A stretch of 64,000 nucleotides of DNA from the NCBI GenBank assembly GCA_026400835.1, contig JAPLOA010000071.1, forward strand, positions 1-64,000. Reading direction: 5' to 3'. Under the pieces are notes generated by a model. It was not told where the DNA came from and made no database searches. It saw only the letters and a list, made by a program, of their open reading frames with translations. Numbering within the stretch: position 1 is the first letter of the stretch; each line of letters begins with the position of its first letter. The position numbers and the translations under genes were made by a program. The DNA is from Planctomycetales bacterium. Its GTDB lineage: Bacteria > Planctomycetota > Planctomycetia > Planctomycetales > Planctomycetaceae. This document shows, one piece after another, positions 17,842 to 27,107 of this stretch.

Positions 17842-17873
17842 AAAAAGAGCGAAGGCCATAGACCTTCGCTCTT
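17842..17873 (-). terminator. Intrinsic terminator
   Basis: A perfect 11-bp stem (AAGAGCGAAGG at 17845-17855, CCTTCGCTCTT at 17863-17873) with a 7-nt loop is followed by a T run on the minus strand. It lies about 75 bp past the stop of the 17947-19647 gene. Confidence 0.9.
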
Positions 17874-17946
17874 CTTCATTTTTAAGCGAACAAGCAGATC
17901 ACCCAAAGGGGTTGCCGGGGTCGCGTTGGAGTATTTTTGCCCCGAA

Positions 17947-19647
17947 TTAACGGGCAGCCGCATCCCACCACCAACGACCGGACTGGCCCACGGGATTGGA
18001 TTCGATGGCCTTCTTTGCAACGTCGGCTGAAACCTCGAAGTTTTCCGGGTTCTTTACCACGCTTCGCAGGTCGCCCCGTACGCCACCAGCCACCTGGACC
18101 ACGATCTCGCGGCCGTTATAAACTCGGCTGCTGGCTGCTGTCATCAATTCGGCTGGCACTTCGACAGGAGCCGGTGAATAACTGCCAGATGCACTGAGAA
18201 CTTCCGGCTGCCAGCCAACCTGGCGATTCAAGCCCATCGTATGAACCAGAGCTGTTGCCATGCCCAAATCGAAAACGTTCTGTAAGTCAGCAAACACGAC
18301 GTCCTGACTGGACAATTCTGGCAGATGCTCTGTAAACAAACGAGCAAACTCCATATTCGCGTTGTCGGCTTTGCCCGTGGCCTGCCGACTTCCGTCTGCC
18401 GCCACCAACTGATTTTCAGACTGGCACTGGATTTCTTTGCCGGAGAACTCAAACGAATGACGGTCAGGCGAAACCTGGATCGAATCGTGACCTACGGTCA
18501 TCCACCATCGCAGGGCATCCATCGCAGATCCCTTGCGTTCTGCTCGGCTGAGCAGATCGAAGTAGCTCTTCATACCGGCCGCGCCTTCGCGTTCACCAAT
18601 TCCGATCAGCTTCATCTGATAGTCGGCTTCAACGATGACACTGGCCACGCGAGAATCCTGAGGGATCCCCTGTACGATGACGTTCTGCAAACCGAGCATT
18701 TCTTCGAGTTTGGCGGTCTCAGTGGCAGCATTACCGGCAGTCAGCTTCATCTTCGCAGCATAGTCACGGACGGCTTTGACCTGTTCGGGCTTTGGATCAA
18801 TCGAACACCTGAAGAAGCCAGAGCCACCTTGCTCGAACGTGCGGCTCAATGTGACAAGGTCATCAAATCGAAGCGTCGGACGACCATTTGACACACTGAC
18901 GGTCCGCTGATCATCGGCATTCTTCCACGCACCTGCGGGACCACCAATGACAACATCCTGTGAGTCTGGAAACACAAACAGGAACTGGACTTCTGTCAAA
19001 CCAGCCAGGCAGGCGACATCGTCTGGAATGGGCTGCCCAGCGGCCATCAAACTCTTTACGTGCTGCTCAAGTCGAGGCAGGGAAACAAGACGCAGCTCGG
19101 ATGACTCCTGCACATCGTCGTTAGGATTCGCAGTTCGAGCCAGCTCTGCTGCAGCCAGCAATCGAGAGTTGTCGTATCTCATCATCAGGGCCGTGGCCAT
19201 GAGCGGCGTGCCAAAAAATACACCCTGATCAAACTGAGTAATAGTTCCGAAGTCTCCCCCATCCTGTTCCCAGGTGGCCGGTGGGCTGGTTTGCTCAACA
19301 ATCAGATTGATCAACGTCTGGAAGTCAGTTTGGGCGCCACCGCCAGCTTCCAGCTTTTCTCGACTGATGCGAGCGCGGTCGGCTGTTTTTCTGTCCCCGG
19401 CTTTCAAAGCGGCTGCTTCAAGATTGTCGGCTGCTTTCCGGAAATCACCCTCCTCCGCGGCCAGTCGTGCTTCTATCCTCAATCGGGAGGACTCCATTCC
19501 GGCAGTGACTGGCTTATCCCTTTCACCCGCTGCAGCCACACCGCTCGACGCAAGGACCGCACAACCAAAGGCGAACGTCACGCCTCCTCGCAGGAACCGT
19601 CGGAGTCGAGGACTTGAACCGGAGAAGACGGAATCAAACAGTGGCAT
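17947..19647 (-). CDS. Secreted or periplasmic protein of unknown function
   Basis: The 566-residue protein has a probable signal peptide: an RRFLRGG charged region, hydrophobic VTFAFGCAVLASSGVAAA, then polar residues. An ERDKP...RLRIEARLAAEEGDFRKAADNLEAAALKAGDRKTADRA segment near the N terminus reads like TPR-type helices. No catalytic motif or known family is recognised in the rest. The ATG at 19647 is chosen because a GAGG ribosome site precedes it by about 8 nt and the signal peptide then begins properly; an upstream in-frame start at 19743 has neither. It is monocistronic, ending in the terminator at 17842-17873. Confidence 0.8.
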   Translation of the reverse strand: MPLFDSVFSGSSPRLRRFLRGGVTFAFGCAVLASSGVAAAGERDKPVTAGMESSRLRIEARLAAEEGDFRKAADNLEAAALKAGDRKTADRARISREKLEAGGGAQTDFQTLINLIVEQTSPPATWEQDGGDFGTITQFDQGVFFGTPLMATALMMRYDNSRLLAAAELARTANPNDDVQESSELRLVSLPRLEQHVKSLMAAGQPIPDDVACLAGLTEVQFLFVFPDSQDVVIGGPAGAWKNADDQRTVSVSNGRPTLRFDDLVTLSRTFEQGGSGFFRCSIDPKPEQVKAVRDYAAKMKLTAGNAATETAKLEEMLGLQNVIVQGIPQDSRVASVIVEADYQMKLIGIGEREGAAGMKSYFDLLSRAERKGSAMDALRWWMTVGHDSIQVSPDRHSFEFSGKEIQCQSENQLVAADGSRQATGKADNANMEFARLFTEHLPELSSQDVVFADLQNVFDLGMATALVHTMGLNRQVGWQPEVLSASGSYSPAPVEVPAELMTAASSRVYNGREIVVQVAGGVRGDLRSVVKNPENFEVSADVAKKAIESNPVGQSGRWWWDAAAR

Positions 19648-20278
19648 CTGGATGACCTCATAAAGAACCGAACGAAGTACGGACAGAAATCCAGGAGATT
19701 CCCGGATGACAGCAAAAACTGCGCACACGCCCGCACACGGCATGAAAAACCTTTCACTAGGATCGTCGTGCGGACACTCAGCGTCAAGAAGATTCCTCTA
19801 ATTCCGCAACGTACCAGTTCTCCCGTATCCCATGGCCGTTCCAATCGAACCGGCTGTACCAAATGGACGCAGCATTTCCTGACTTTCATTCTTCTCCATG
19901 ACGTTAACGGGCTCTTGACTGAACCGTTTAACGGCAATCCGCAGGCGTCTTCACCCGATTTCGTCTCCGCCTCCGGCTCGCCGTTCAAAGAAAACACGCC
20001 ACACTTGATTCAATCAGCAGCGAGTTGAGGTGCTGGCCAATTCGACACGCGGAAATCGGCCAGCAGGCTCCTGTCGATGTGGTGCAGACCATCCGTCGCC
20101 AGCCCATAACCAGGTTGCAGGATTTTAAGGATCCCAAACGGTGCTCCTTGCACCCGATGCGGCGGCAGGAGACCATTCCCGTCTCTCATCCAAAACAAAG
20201 CCGCAGTCCTGACCCGTCAAATGTTTACTCGTTGCCAACTGCTGGTGAATCTCGATTCCTGTCAACAAGGATCAAGCG
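19648..20278. other. Divergent intergenic region with palindromic repeat
   Basis: These 631 bp separate the minus-strand secreted-protein gene from plus-strand mutM and should hold both promoters. The only structure found is the palindrome at 19926-19989. No credible gene is present. Confidence 0.65.
19926..19989. repeat. Palindromic repeat, GTTTAACGGC family (degenerate copy)
   Basis: Left arm 19926-19947 (GTTTAACGGCAATCCGCAGG...) and right arm 19968-19989 (...CCGGCTCGCCGTTCAAA) are imperfect inverted repeats with a 20-bp loop. They match the near-perfect element at 24169-24236. Confidence 0.88.
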
Positions 20279-21115
20279 ATGCCCGAACTCCCGGAAGTCG
20301 AAACGATGGTTCGAGGCGTCCGCAACGATTGTAGCGGTCGAATCATTTCTTCCGTAGAGTTCGTCCGGTGCCAGCGAAAGCCGATCTCCGTATCACCAGA
20401 GCGCAAAACCGTCGTGCAGCGACTCAAGGGCCGTCGCATCGAAAACGTCAGCAGACTGGCCAAAAGAATTCTGCTGGAACTTGATTCGCGAGAAACTGTC
20501 GTCGTCGAACCTCGCATGACAGGTCTGCTTTTGGTTTCAGAGCCTCCGACTGCCGAACATCGCCGAGTCGTGTGGCATTTTGAACCTTCGCCAGATCGTG
20601 CCAGCCAGATGGAATTCTGGGACCGTCGAGGATTGGGGACTCTGTCACTGCTTACGCCCGATCAACTCGTGGACCTGCAACTTAAACTCGGTCCCGACGC
20701 GTTAGCAATTACCGAACAGCAATGGCAAAGTCGACTTTCAAGAACAGCGCGCGAAATCAAAGTCGCTTTACTGGATCAATCTCTGGTCGCTGGAATTGGG
20801 AACCTTTACGCCAGTGAGATCCTGCATCGCTCAGGAATCAGTCCGCTTCGCAGCGCTGCAACTTTGTCCGTAAAGCAAATTGCGAAGCTGAACGAAGCGA
20901 CCCACCATATTCTGAATGAGGCTATTCGATATGAAGGTTCAACACTGAGCGACGGGACGTATCGGAATGCCTTGAACAAGGATGGCAGCTACCAGAATCA
21001 CCATCACGTGTACCAGAAAGCTGGTGTTCGATGTTTAAACTGCGGCGAAGCGGAGATCCAGAGGATCATTCAGGCACAACGGGCCACTTTTTTCTGTTCC
21101 CGGTGCCAAAAATAG
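20279..21115 (+). CDS. mutM: Formamidopyrimidine-DNA glycosylase
   Basis: This bifunctional DNA repair enzyme removes 8-oxoguanine and cuts the abasic strand. The chain starts MPELPEVE with the catalytic Pro2 and Glu3. A lysine in the strand RMTGLL-like region and the H2TH segment (DQSLVAGIGNLYASEILHRSGI, shown in parts) are present. The C-terminal zinc finger is CLNCGEAEIQRI...FFCSRCQK (four cysteines). Length (278) is normal. AAGGAT precedes the ATG by about 7 nt. It is a single gene on the plus strand. Confidence 0.97.
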   Translation: MPELPEVETMVRGVRNDCSGRIISSVEFVRCQRKPISVSPERKTVVQRLKGRRIENVSRLAKRILLELDSRETVVVEPRMTGLLLVSEPPTAEHRRVVWHFEPSPDRASQMEFWDRRGLGTLSLLTPDQLVDLQLKLGPDALAITEQQWQSRLSRTAREIKVALLDQSLVAGIGNLYASEILHRSGISPLRSAATLSVKQIAKLNEATHHILNEAIRYEGSTLSDGTYRNALNKDGSYQNHHHVYQKAGVRCLNCGEAEIQRIIQAQRATFFCSRCQK

Positions 21116-21167
21116 ACGATGCGAACCGACTGATCCCGTTTACAGCAGAGTGATCAATCTGTCGTCG

Positions 21168-21611
21168 TTACCAAACGTCTTCAATGTTGCCCGTATTTGC
21201 ATGCACAAGCCGACCCGGCCCCGCCCAGTCAGGAGCATTTTGCAGAATTCTAAGCCAGACGTTCGAACCTCGAGCCACTCCCTCAAAGGACAGATGATTT
21301 CCTAACTCATCATCATGAGCAATCTTTTCGGCCTGCCAGTAAATGGCGGGAGGTGAATCAAATGCTGCACAGACAGCAAGAATGTCAATCTGAAGTCCTG
21401 ATGGTACTTGTCGACCATCGGCTGAACCGCCGCAAACTTCTGTTCGCGAAACGAATAACGACACCTCCCAGGCATCTAATTCGGTATCGTGAAAGAAGTG
21501 GCAGCCAATGGGCGCAGTAACATGGCGATCCACCACACCGCGAACCGCGTCATTGACAAACCATCGCAGCCAGGACGGTGGATTGGTCGAGTAAGGAATT
21601 GCAGGTATCAT
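21168..21611 (-). CDS. Hypothetical protein
   Basis: A 147-residue soluble protein, acidic and rich in Trp (SWLRWFVND, DAWEVSLFVSR, YWQAEKIAHD). I recognise no family. It lies tail-to-tail with mutM on the opposite strand, 52 bp apart. There is no signal peptide or membrane segment. The sequence reads as protein-like (alternating strands, no low complexity), so it is likely a real gene of narrow distribution. Confidence 0.65.
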   Translation of the reverse strand: MIPAIPYSTNPPSWLRWFVNDAVRGVVDRHVTAPIGCHFFHDTELDAWEVSLFVSRTEVCGGSADGRQVPSGLQIDILAVCAAFDSPPAIYWQAEKIAHDDELGNHLSFEGVARGSNVWLRILQNAPDWAGPGRLVHANTGNIEDVW

Positions 21612-21876
21612 GAGGCGGGAGGAGGGGATCTCAAGCTGATCGAGGATCAGAACAGTAGCGATATCATTGGCTATGAAGAATCAGCGGATTCGTGATTCGT
21701 CAGTGCGACAAGAAATGCAAACCCCGCGCCGTTACCCGTTGATGGTGTAGTTCCTCAACGCTTAAGAGAATAACTTCTATTCATTCATCCTGATTCGACA
21801 CACGATCTTTACAAAGTGTTTATCCGTTTTGACAACAAAACCTTACGTCGTCCATCACACCTGAAGGATAACCACA

Positions 21877-23184
21877 ATGTGTTTCCACGGCTTACAGCTG
21901 GCCATCCTCCGGGTGAGGGCCAGCATAGGTGAATCAGTCCTCAGTCGTCTCTTTTTGCTGATGCTAACCGCCAGCCTGTCGGCAGAAACACAAGCCCAAA
22001 TGGCCCCGCTCAAGGCTCGATCTTTTCGGGATCGTGTCGTCGATCGAATCAGCCTGAATGACAAGACGCAGGTCTGGGGCATGTTGCTGAACAAGAGGCC
22101 AACAAGAGTTCTGGTGAGTACATCATGGATAAGGACAAACTGTGCCGAGTTTCACGAGAAAAATGTGGCGCCTCAAATCCATGCCAGCCAGACCGCAGCG
22201 AATGCCTCCCTCGCAGAGCTCCTTCAAAAGGAAATCGATCTCGCCAAAACTGCAGAACCTGAAAGTCCCCAAAGAGCCGGTCTGCTGAAAGAAATCCTCG
22301 ACCGTCTGATGCCCGACGAAACCGCTGAGCCATTATTCTTCATTCTTGAGCTTCCAAAATCCCGCGTGACCAATGTGGAATCTCAAACAGAAGCTCGCCG
22401 GGAATTATGTCGCCTCGCACTCCTGAACAATATTCAGGATATTGAAGAGACGCATTGGAAGTCGATCGCCGAACAACTTCAGGCGATCCCGGAAGCGGAA
22501 AGAAAACTAACGCCTCCTCAAGCGACTAACGACGATCAGAAGAATCTTGAACTGATCCTTGCCGCTGTTGACTTGAGAATGAACGCGGCCTCCCGATTGA
22601 TTCAGACAGGTTCGACAGTTATTGACGAATCAGCCGAGCCGGATCTAAGCCTGCTACTCAATTCTATGTTGGGAGGAAATGTTCAGAGTCTGCTCGGTGA
22701 ACTTCTGAACGAGGGACAGCCACGACAGCCTGACGCCCCGCCAAATGACACGCTTCCCGACGCCGCGCGCAGGGCCGCGGATACGAAGAAACACGCAACT
22801 GTCGTACTTTCCGGTTTCGATTTTGACATAGCGACGGGCTCAGCCACGGTAACTCGTCGTTTGTTTCGGAAGGGCGACAACGATCAATGGAGGCTTCTGC
22901 TCTCCAGCCGCGAAACGTCCACCACAGCCGACGTCAAGCCGGGTCAGGTTGAAGCCATTGAGAATGATCCGCAGGTCAAGGAAATAGCGGGCCTTGTGGA
23001 AAGACTCGGACTGGGAGGAGGTCAATTCTCCAATGCCCTGCAAATGGGGGCCGTCGTCCAGAATGCACTCGGCGAAGCCAATCAGAACTTTGAAGAAACG
23101 ATTCAGGACATCATCACAGTCAGAAATCTTATCAGGGCTCAGGAGCCTCCTGTCATTGTTCTCCAGGATTCCAGAGCTCCCTGA
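21877..23184 (+). CDS. Predicted secreted protein of unknown function
   Basis: A 435-residue protein with an N-terminal hydrophobic stretch LSRLFLLMLTASLSAETQA (residues about 22-40), probably a signal peptide with a long n-region. The rest is charged and helix-rich, with an SVIDESAEPDLSLLLNSMLGG segment and a C-terminal heptad-like region (NQNFEETIQDIITVRNLIRAQ). No known domain is seen. AAGGA precedes the ATG by 8 nt. It runs convergent with folK, 57 bp apart. Confidence 0.75.
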   Translation: MCFHGLQLAILRVRASIGESVLSRLFLLMLTASLSAETQAQMAPLKARSFRDRVVDRISLNDKTQVWGMLLNKRPTRVLVSTSWIRTNCAEFHEKNVAPQIHASQTAANASLAELLQKEIDLAKTAEPESPQRAGLLKEILDRLMPDETAEPLFFILELPKSRVTNVESQTEARRELCRLALLNNIQDIEETHWKSIAEQLQAIPEAERKLTPPQATNDDQKNLELILAAVDLRMNAASRLIQTGSTVIDESAEPDLSLLLNSMLGGNVQSLLGELLNEGQPRQPDAPPNDTLPDAARRAADTKKHATVVLSGFDFDIATGSATVTRRLFRKGDNDQWRLLLSSRETSTTADVKPGQVEAIENDPQVKEIAGLVERLGLGGGQFSNALQMGAVVQNALGEANQNFEETIQDIITVRNLIRAQEPPVIVLQDSRAP

Positions 23185-23241
23185 GTCCCGGGGCAATTGA
23201 TCCATCCTGCATGTTGTTTCAGTCCGCGTCGACGATGATTT

Positions 23242-23997
23242 CTACCCCAGGACTGCTACAAAGAATTGATCCACATCCTGCTCAAGGAGACCCACTGAAT
23301 CACGGTGAAATCGAATCTGACGGTACGCTTCATTCGGCGGCTGTCGGCGTGTTCTGCGATCTTCTTTGCCATGCGAAATCAGAAGCCGTGCAAATACGTT
23401 CGCATCAACCGACGATGATTCCGCGACAACGACGATTTGAACTTCGCGAATAACATCGCCTTTCGCCTTCAGCCGTTCGACCATGGAGGCCATCTCGGAA
23501 TCTGACAGTGTGCCGGACGATACTTCAATCCTGATTGGTCGTACGATCGCCGCTTCTCTGAGTTCTTCAATCGACTGCCTCAGGATCGGATGTCTCATCT
23601 GAGCTGCGATCTGCACTGCGGGGTCAAGAACAAATCGCCGATACCACATGGCCGGGTGAGGCACGACCAGCGTTGGACTTTCAATGACCTTGTCCCCGAA
23701 CAGGCACAGATCCAGATCCAATGTCCGCGGCCCCCAATGAACTGTGCGTTCGCGACCAAAGGAATTTTCGACCTCGTGGAGCGTGTTCAAAAGCGTTACC
23801 GATTCCAGAGAACATTCCAGCACGGCCGCTGCATTCACGTACTCCTGACCGGCTGCAGATCCCACAGGACGCGTGACGAACGGCTGACTCAATTGCTTGA
23901 CGACAATCTCCGGCCGTTCCAGACGCCGCATGGCTTCCAGGAAAACAGCCTGGGAAGCATTAATGTTCCCCCCAAGAGCGATCAGGCATTGTGTCAT
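23242..23997 (-). CDS. folK: Hydroxymethyl-dihydropterin pyrophosphokinase
   Basis: This enzyme transfers pyrophosphate from ATP to the pterin in folate synthesis. The first 160 residues are a full HPPK domain: ALGGNIN at the N terminus, FVTRPVG, the GRERTVHWGPRTLDLDLCLFG signature split as GRERTVHWGPR and TLDLDLCLFG, and VVPHPAM. The protein is 251 residues, about 90 longer than usual; the C-terminal part (SSGTLSDSEMASMVERLKAKGD onward) matches nothing I know. AGGA precedes the ATG. folE and queD, other pterin genes, lie 34 kb away. Confidence 0.93.
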   Translation of the reverse strand: MTQCLIALGGNINASQAVFLEAMRRLERPEIVVKQLSQPFVTRPVGSAAGQEYVNAAAVLECSLESVTLLNTLHEVENSFGRERTVHWGPRTLDLDLCLFGDKVIESPTLVVPHPAMWYRRFVLDPAVQIAAQMRHPILRQSIEELREAAIVRPIRIEVSSGTLSDSEMASMVERLKAKGDVIREVQIVVVAESSSVDANVFARLLISHGKEDRRTRRQPPNEAYRQIRFHRDSVGLLEQDVDQFFVAVLG

Positions 23998-24348
23998 GCG
24001 GAGTTCCTAATCGGGTTCCGAGTTTCTCAAAAACGTAAGCTCTGCAACCGCGCGATCCGTTCGAGTTGCAAACAGGAATCAGTTAGCGAACATACCAACG
24101 TTGCGGTCGATAGATTTATTCGCCGTTGAGGCGGGCGGGCTGTTGATTTAGTTCAGTGCTGAGCGTTTTCGTTTAACGGCGAGCCGCAGGCGTAGGCGAA
24201 ATGCAGCAACGACGCCTGCGGCTCGCCGTTAAACGATTAAATTAACAGTCAGCATGCTCACAGGGAGATGAATCACCAGACCAGCTCCGCAGCGGACCAT
24301 ATCGTTTGCTTTTGTCACTGAGTACTCTGCCCACGTTTTGAGATCACG
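23998..24348. other. Divergent promoter region of folK and pyrF
   Basis: No gene. The 351 bp separate minus-strand folK from plus-strand pyrF and contain the long palindrome at 24169-24236. Promoter boxes are not obvious. Confidence 0.7.
24169..24236. repeat. Palindromic repeat, GTTTAACGGC family (near-perfect copy)
   Basis: A perfect 25-bp inverted repeat (24169-24193 and 24212-24236, arms containing GTTTAACGGCGAGCCGCAGG) with an 18-nt loop. It lies between divergent folK and pyrF. A degenerate full copy is at 19926-19989 and a single arm at 2132-2148. Confidence 0.97.
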
Positions 24349-25290
24349 ATGCCCGGCTATTCCCAACGTCTGAACGACCGAATCCTGTCCTGCCGCACAC
24401 CAGCTCTGGTCGGAATTGACCCACGATGGGACTGGCTGCCAGCCGACGTTCGTTCTGCTGCAGAGGCCAGATCCTCGAATATTCTCGAACGAACGGCTTT
24501 GGGATTCGAAGCTTTCTCAAAACAACTGATCGACATCGTCAGTCCTCTGGTTCCAGCCGTTAAACCTCAAGTCGCTTTCTTTGAACAATTGGGGGTGGCC
24601 GGATTTCAGGCTCTGCATTCTGTCATTCGTTATGCACGAAAGTCAGGTCTGATCGTAATTGCGGATGCGAAACGCGGAGACATCGGAACAACAGCGGAAG
24701 CCTACGCTGACGCATGGCTGGCTGGCGAAGATCCAGACGCCGCTCCATGGTCGGCCGATGCGTTGACGATCAACCCCTATCTCGGCACCGACTCACTGGA
24801 GCCGTTCGTCAAGCTGGCCGCAAAACGAGGTGCCGGCCTGTACGTGCTGGTACGAACCAGCAATCCCGGAGCTGCCGAGTTTCAGGATCGCGCGTCCGAA
24901 GGTCAACCGTTGTACTGCACCGTCGCAGCCACCGTGCAAAAGCTCAGCGAGTCAACTCGATCTCAGGACCAGACATTCGGGTGCGTGGGTGCTGTCGTCG
25001 GAGCAACCTGGCCGACACAACTGCAGGAACTGCGTCAGCAAATGCCAGCCGTACCGCTTCTGATCCCCGGCTACGGGGCGCAGGGAGGAACATCGGCCGA
25101 CACCGCCGGAGCATTTAACTCTGACGGCCTTGGCGCCGTGGTGAACAGCTCACGCGGGATCAATTTCGCCTGGCAGCGTAAGCCATACGCTGAGCAATTC
25201 GGCGAAGCACGATGGCAGGACGCCATCGAAGCGGCCACGCGAGATATGATCCGGGATCTCGCGGAAAACACTCCGGCCAGGACGCTGTAA
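24349..25290 (+). CDS. pyrF: Orotidine 5'-phosphate decarboxylase
   Basis: This enzyme makes UMP in the last step of de novo pyrimidine synthesis. The catalytic DAKRGDIGTTAEAYADAWL carries the Lys-Asp dyad (about residues 105-123). LVGIDPRWDWLP near the N terminus binds substrate and IPGYGAQGG near residue 240 is the phosphate loop. At 313 residues it belongs to the longer type-2 PyrF group. It stands alone, transcribed away from folK. Confidence 0.96.
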   Translation: MPGYSQRLNDRILSCRTPALVGIDPRWDWLPADVRSAAEARSSNILERTALGFEAFSKQLIDIVSPLVPAVKPQVAFFEQLGVAGFQALHSVIRYARKSGLIVIADAKRGDIGTTAEAYADAWLAGEDPDAAPWSADALTINPYLGTDSLEPFVKLAAKRGAGLYVLVRTSNPGAAEFQDRASEGQPLYCTVAATVQKLSESTRSQDQTFGCVGAVVGATWPTQLQELRQQMPAVPLLIPGYGAQGGTSADTAGAFNSDGLGAVVNSSRGINFAWQRKPYAEQFGEARWQDAIEAATRDMIRDLAENTPARTL

Positions 25291-25317
25291 AGACTTCACT
25301 TCCTGCGGCGACATTTT

Positions 25318-25375
25318 TGTAGGATGGGCATTCCTGCCCGTCAATTCTCTGTCGGACAAGAATGTCCAACCTGCA
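25318..25375. repeat. Palindromic repeat, GGATGGGCATTCCTGCCC type
   Basis: Arms 25318-25342 and 25351-25375 form an imperfect 25-bp inverted repeat (about 18 of 25 pairs) with an 8-nt loop. It lies between the convergent pyrF and 25395-27107 genes and could act as a two-way terminator, although a T run is absent. Confidence 0.88.
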
Positions 25376-25394
25376 TTTTGCCAGCAATGAACCA

Positions 25395-27107
25395 TCACCC
25401 GCGGGTCGTTTGTTCAGCGTCAGGAAACTCCGGCCGCAGAACACGAATTTCGTCGGATGAAGATGTTGATGGTCGCAATGACAATCGCAGCCCATCAACC
25501 TCAATCTCCTGAATGCGATACATCCCCTGCCCTTCCCGTGATCGTGATGAACCCGTCAGAGAACCTCCAAACAGAGGAAACCGACCAGAACCTCGCTGGT
25601 CGTTCACAGCGACTTCATCCCGGGTCTCTCGAGTCAACACGATCTGAATCGGAGGCGTTGCAGGATAACGCAGCGTCATCTTCAGTGTTGTGCCAAGCTC
25701 ACCCGATGACTTCGAATCGAGCGAAGGCGTAAAGCTGACTTCCAGCCCCTCCTCAATCGCACGATGTCCGGCATATTGAAACGTATGCGAACCATCGGAG
25801 ATCAGAGCTTCCGCATCATTCAGCTTCCATCCTCGAGCCGCCGCGACCGAAATGGCATTCATCCGTCCGGAAGACCGTGGAACAGCCGTTAACGTGGAAG
25901 CCAGATAAGTCTCCGCCCCACGCGGCAGATCATCCGGACCCAGCAGTCGCGCACAAAGCAACAGCCCCGGAATCGGAATGCGGCGAACAACTCTTTCGTC
26001 TTCCAGCAGATTCTTCAGCTTGCCTTTGTCGGCAGAATGGAAGTACAGCGAAACCAACGCCACGCTGCTTTGATCCGTCTCCAGTTCATCATCCATGTTG
26101 CACAAAATCAGATCTTCTGCGTCGCGATACTCGCCATGCCGGCCCAAAACCCAAGCACAGACGAGGTTGGCTTCCCAGTTGCGTGTCGAATAATCGAAGG
26201 CTCTGGCGGCGGTCCGAGGAGCCTCGGGATCTCGTTCGCTCTCCTGAATCAGCGCCATGTTGGCCATACTGCTGGCGAGCATATCGTCCTGTCGAAAATG
26301 GCCGTGACCAATTTCCGTCAGACGTTCAAAGGTTCGCACCGCATCCTGATTACGGCCAAGTTGCTGCTGCGTTCTGGCGACGTAGTACCAGTATGGAGGA
26401 TAGCATTCCATAAATCGCTCAGACCGCGCCAGCATGCGGAGCCGACGCTCCGGATCCTGCTCCTCCAGCGTCTCCGTCAGTTGATCCAGATCCTGATCGC
26501 GCAGCAACCATTTGTCGGGAATCTCATTCTTTCGGCTGAGCTTCCAGAAACTATCCAGGAACGTGGACGATCGCGTCATCAAGGTCGTGAACTGAGTTTT
26601 CTCGACCTGCCAAAGATCAGAGTCACGTTTGATCTGAGTTGAGCGATAGTCCCACCAGCTGTTGGCGCCGGACTGGATGACGGAACCAACCTGCCCCGTC
26701 GCCGCCTGCGCTCCGATCACGAAGAAGTCCGTCCCTAATTTGCGCTGGACGCCTCGATGGAATTGTTCACCGATGACGACTCGCTCGCGATCACTAATCT
26801 CCACCTGACCGATTTCATCAAGGATGGAGCGATAGAGACTAATCACTTCCGGATCATCAATCTGGTTAAGGTCCAGGTTGTTCAGAATGCGCTGCTGCTC
26901 TTCCAGCAGAACCTGCTTTGAAGGCGCGCGGCGAATTCGATGCAGCGCGGCACGACAGTAGTTGAGCGTCACCGCTGTGTTTCGTCGACTGGTTTCTGTC
27001 GCCGGAGTCACTGGTCGTGCCGGTTCCTGCGACATGACATCAGCAGGCACCAGCGCGAAAAACGACAGACAGCAAAAGATCGCTTTACAACAGATTATTC
27101 GTCTCAT
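25395..27107 (-). CDS. Predicted secreted protein with TPR-like helices, unknown function
   Basis: A 570-residue protein with a signal peptide (MRRIICCKAIFCCLSFFALVPADVMSQ). The middle part holds repeated helical pairs, e.g. YPPYWYYVARTQQQLGRNQDAVRTFERLTEIG and WVLGRHGEYRDAEDLILCNMDDE (given in parts), which look TPR-like. The C-terminal 130 residues are strand-rich without a known motif. The ATG at 27107 is chosen so that the signal peptide starts at Met; an upstream GTG (27119) adds four residues. It is transcribed toward pyrF. Confidence 0.75.
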   Translation of the reverse strand: MRRIICCKAIFCCLSFFALVPADVMSQEPARPVTPATETSRRNTAVTLNYCRAALHRIRRAPSKQVLLEEQQRILNNLDLNQIDDPEVISLYRSILDEIGQVEISDRERVVIGEQFHRGVQRKLGTDFFVIGAQAATGQVGSVIQSGANSWWDYRSTQIKRDSDLWQVEKTQFTTLMTRSSTFLDSFWKLSRKNEIPDKWLLRDQDLDQLTETLEEQDPERRLRMLARSERFMECYPPYWYYVARTQQQLGRNQDAVRTFERLTEIGHGHFRQDDMLASSMANMALIQESERDPEAPRTAARAFDYSTRNWEANLVCAWVLGRHGEYRDAEDLILCNMDDELETDQSSVALVSLYFHSADKGKLKNLLEDERVVRRIPIPGLLLCARLLGPDDLPRGAETYLASTLTAVPRSSGRMNAISVAAARGWKLNDAEALISDGSHTFQYAGHRAIEEGLEVSFTPSLDSKSSGELGTTLKMTLRYPATPPIQIVLTRETRDEVAVNDQRGSGRFPLFGGSLTGSSRSREGQGMYRIQEIEVDGLRLSLRPSTSSSDEIRVLRPEFPDAEQTTRG

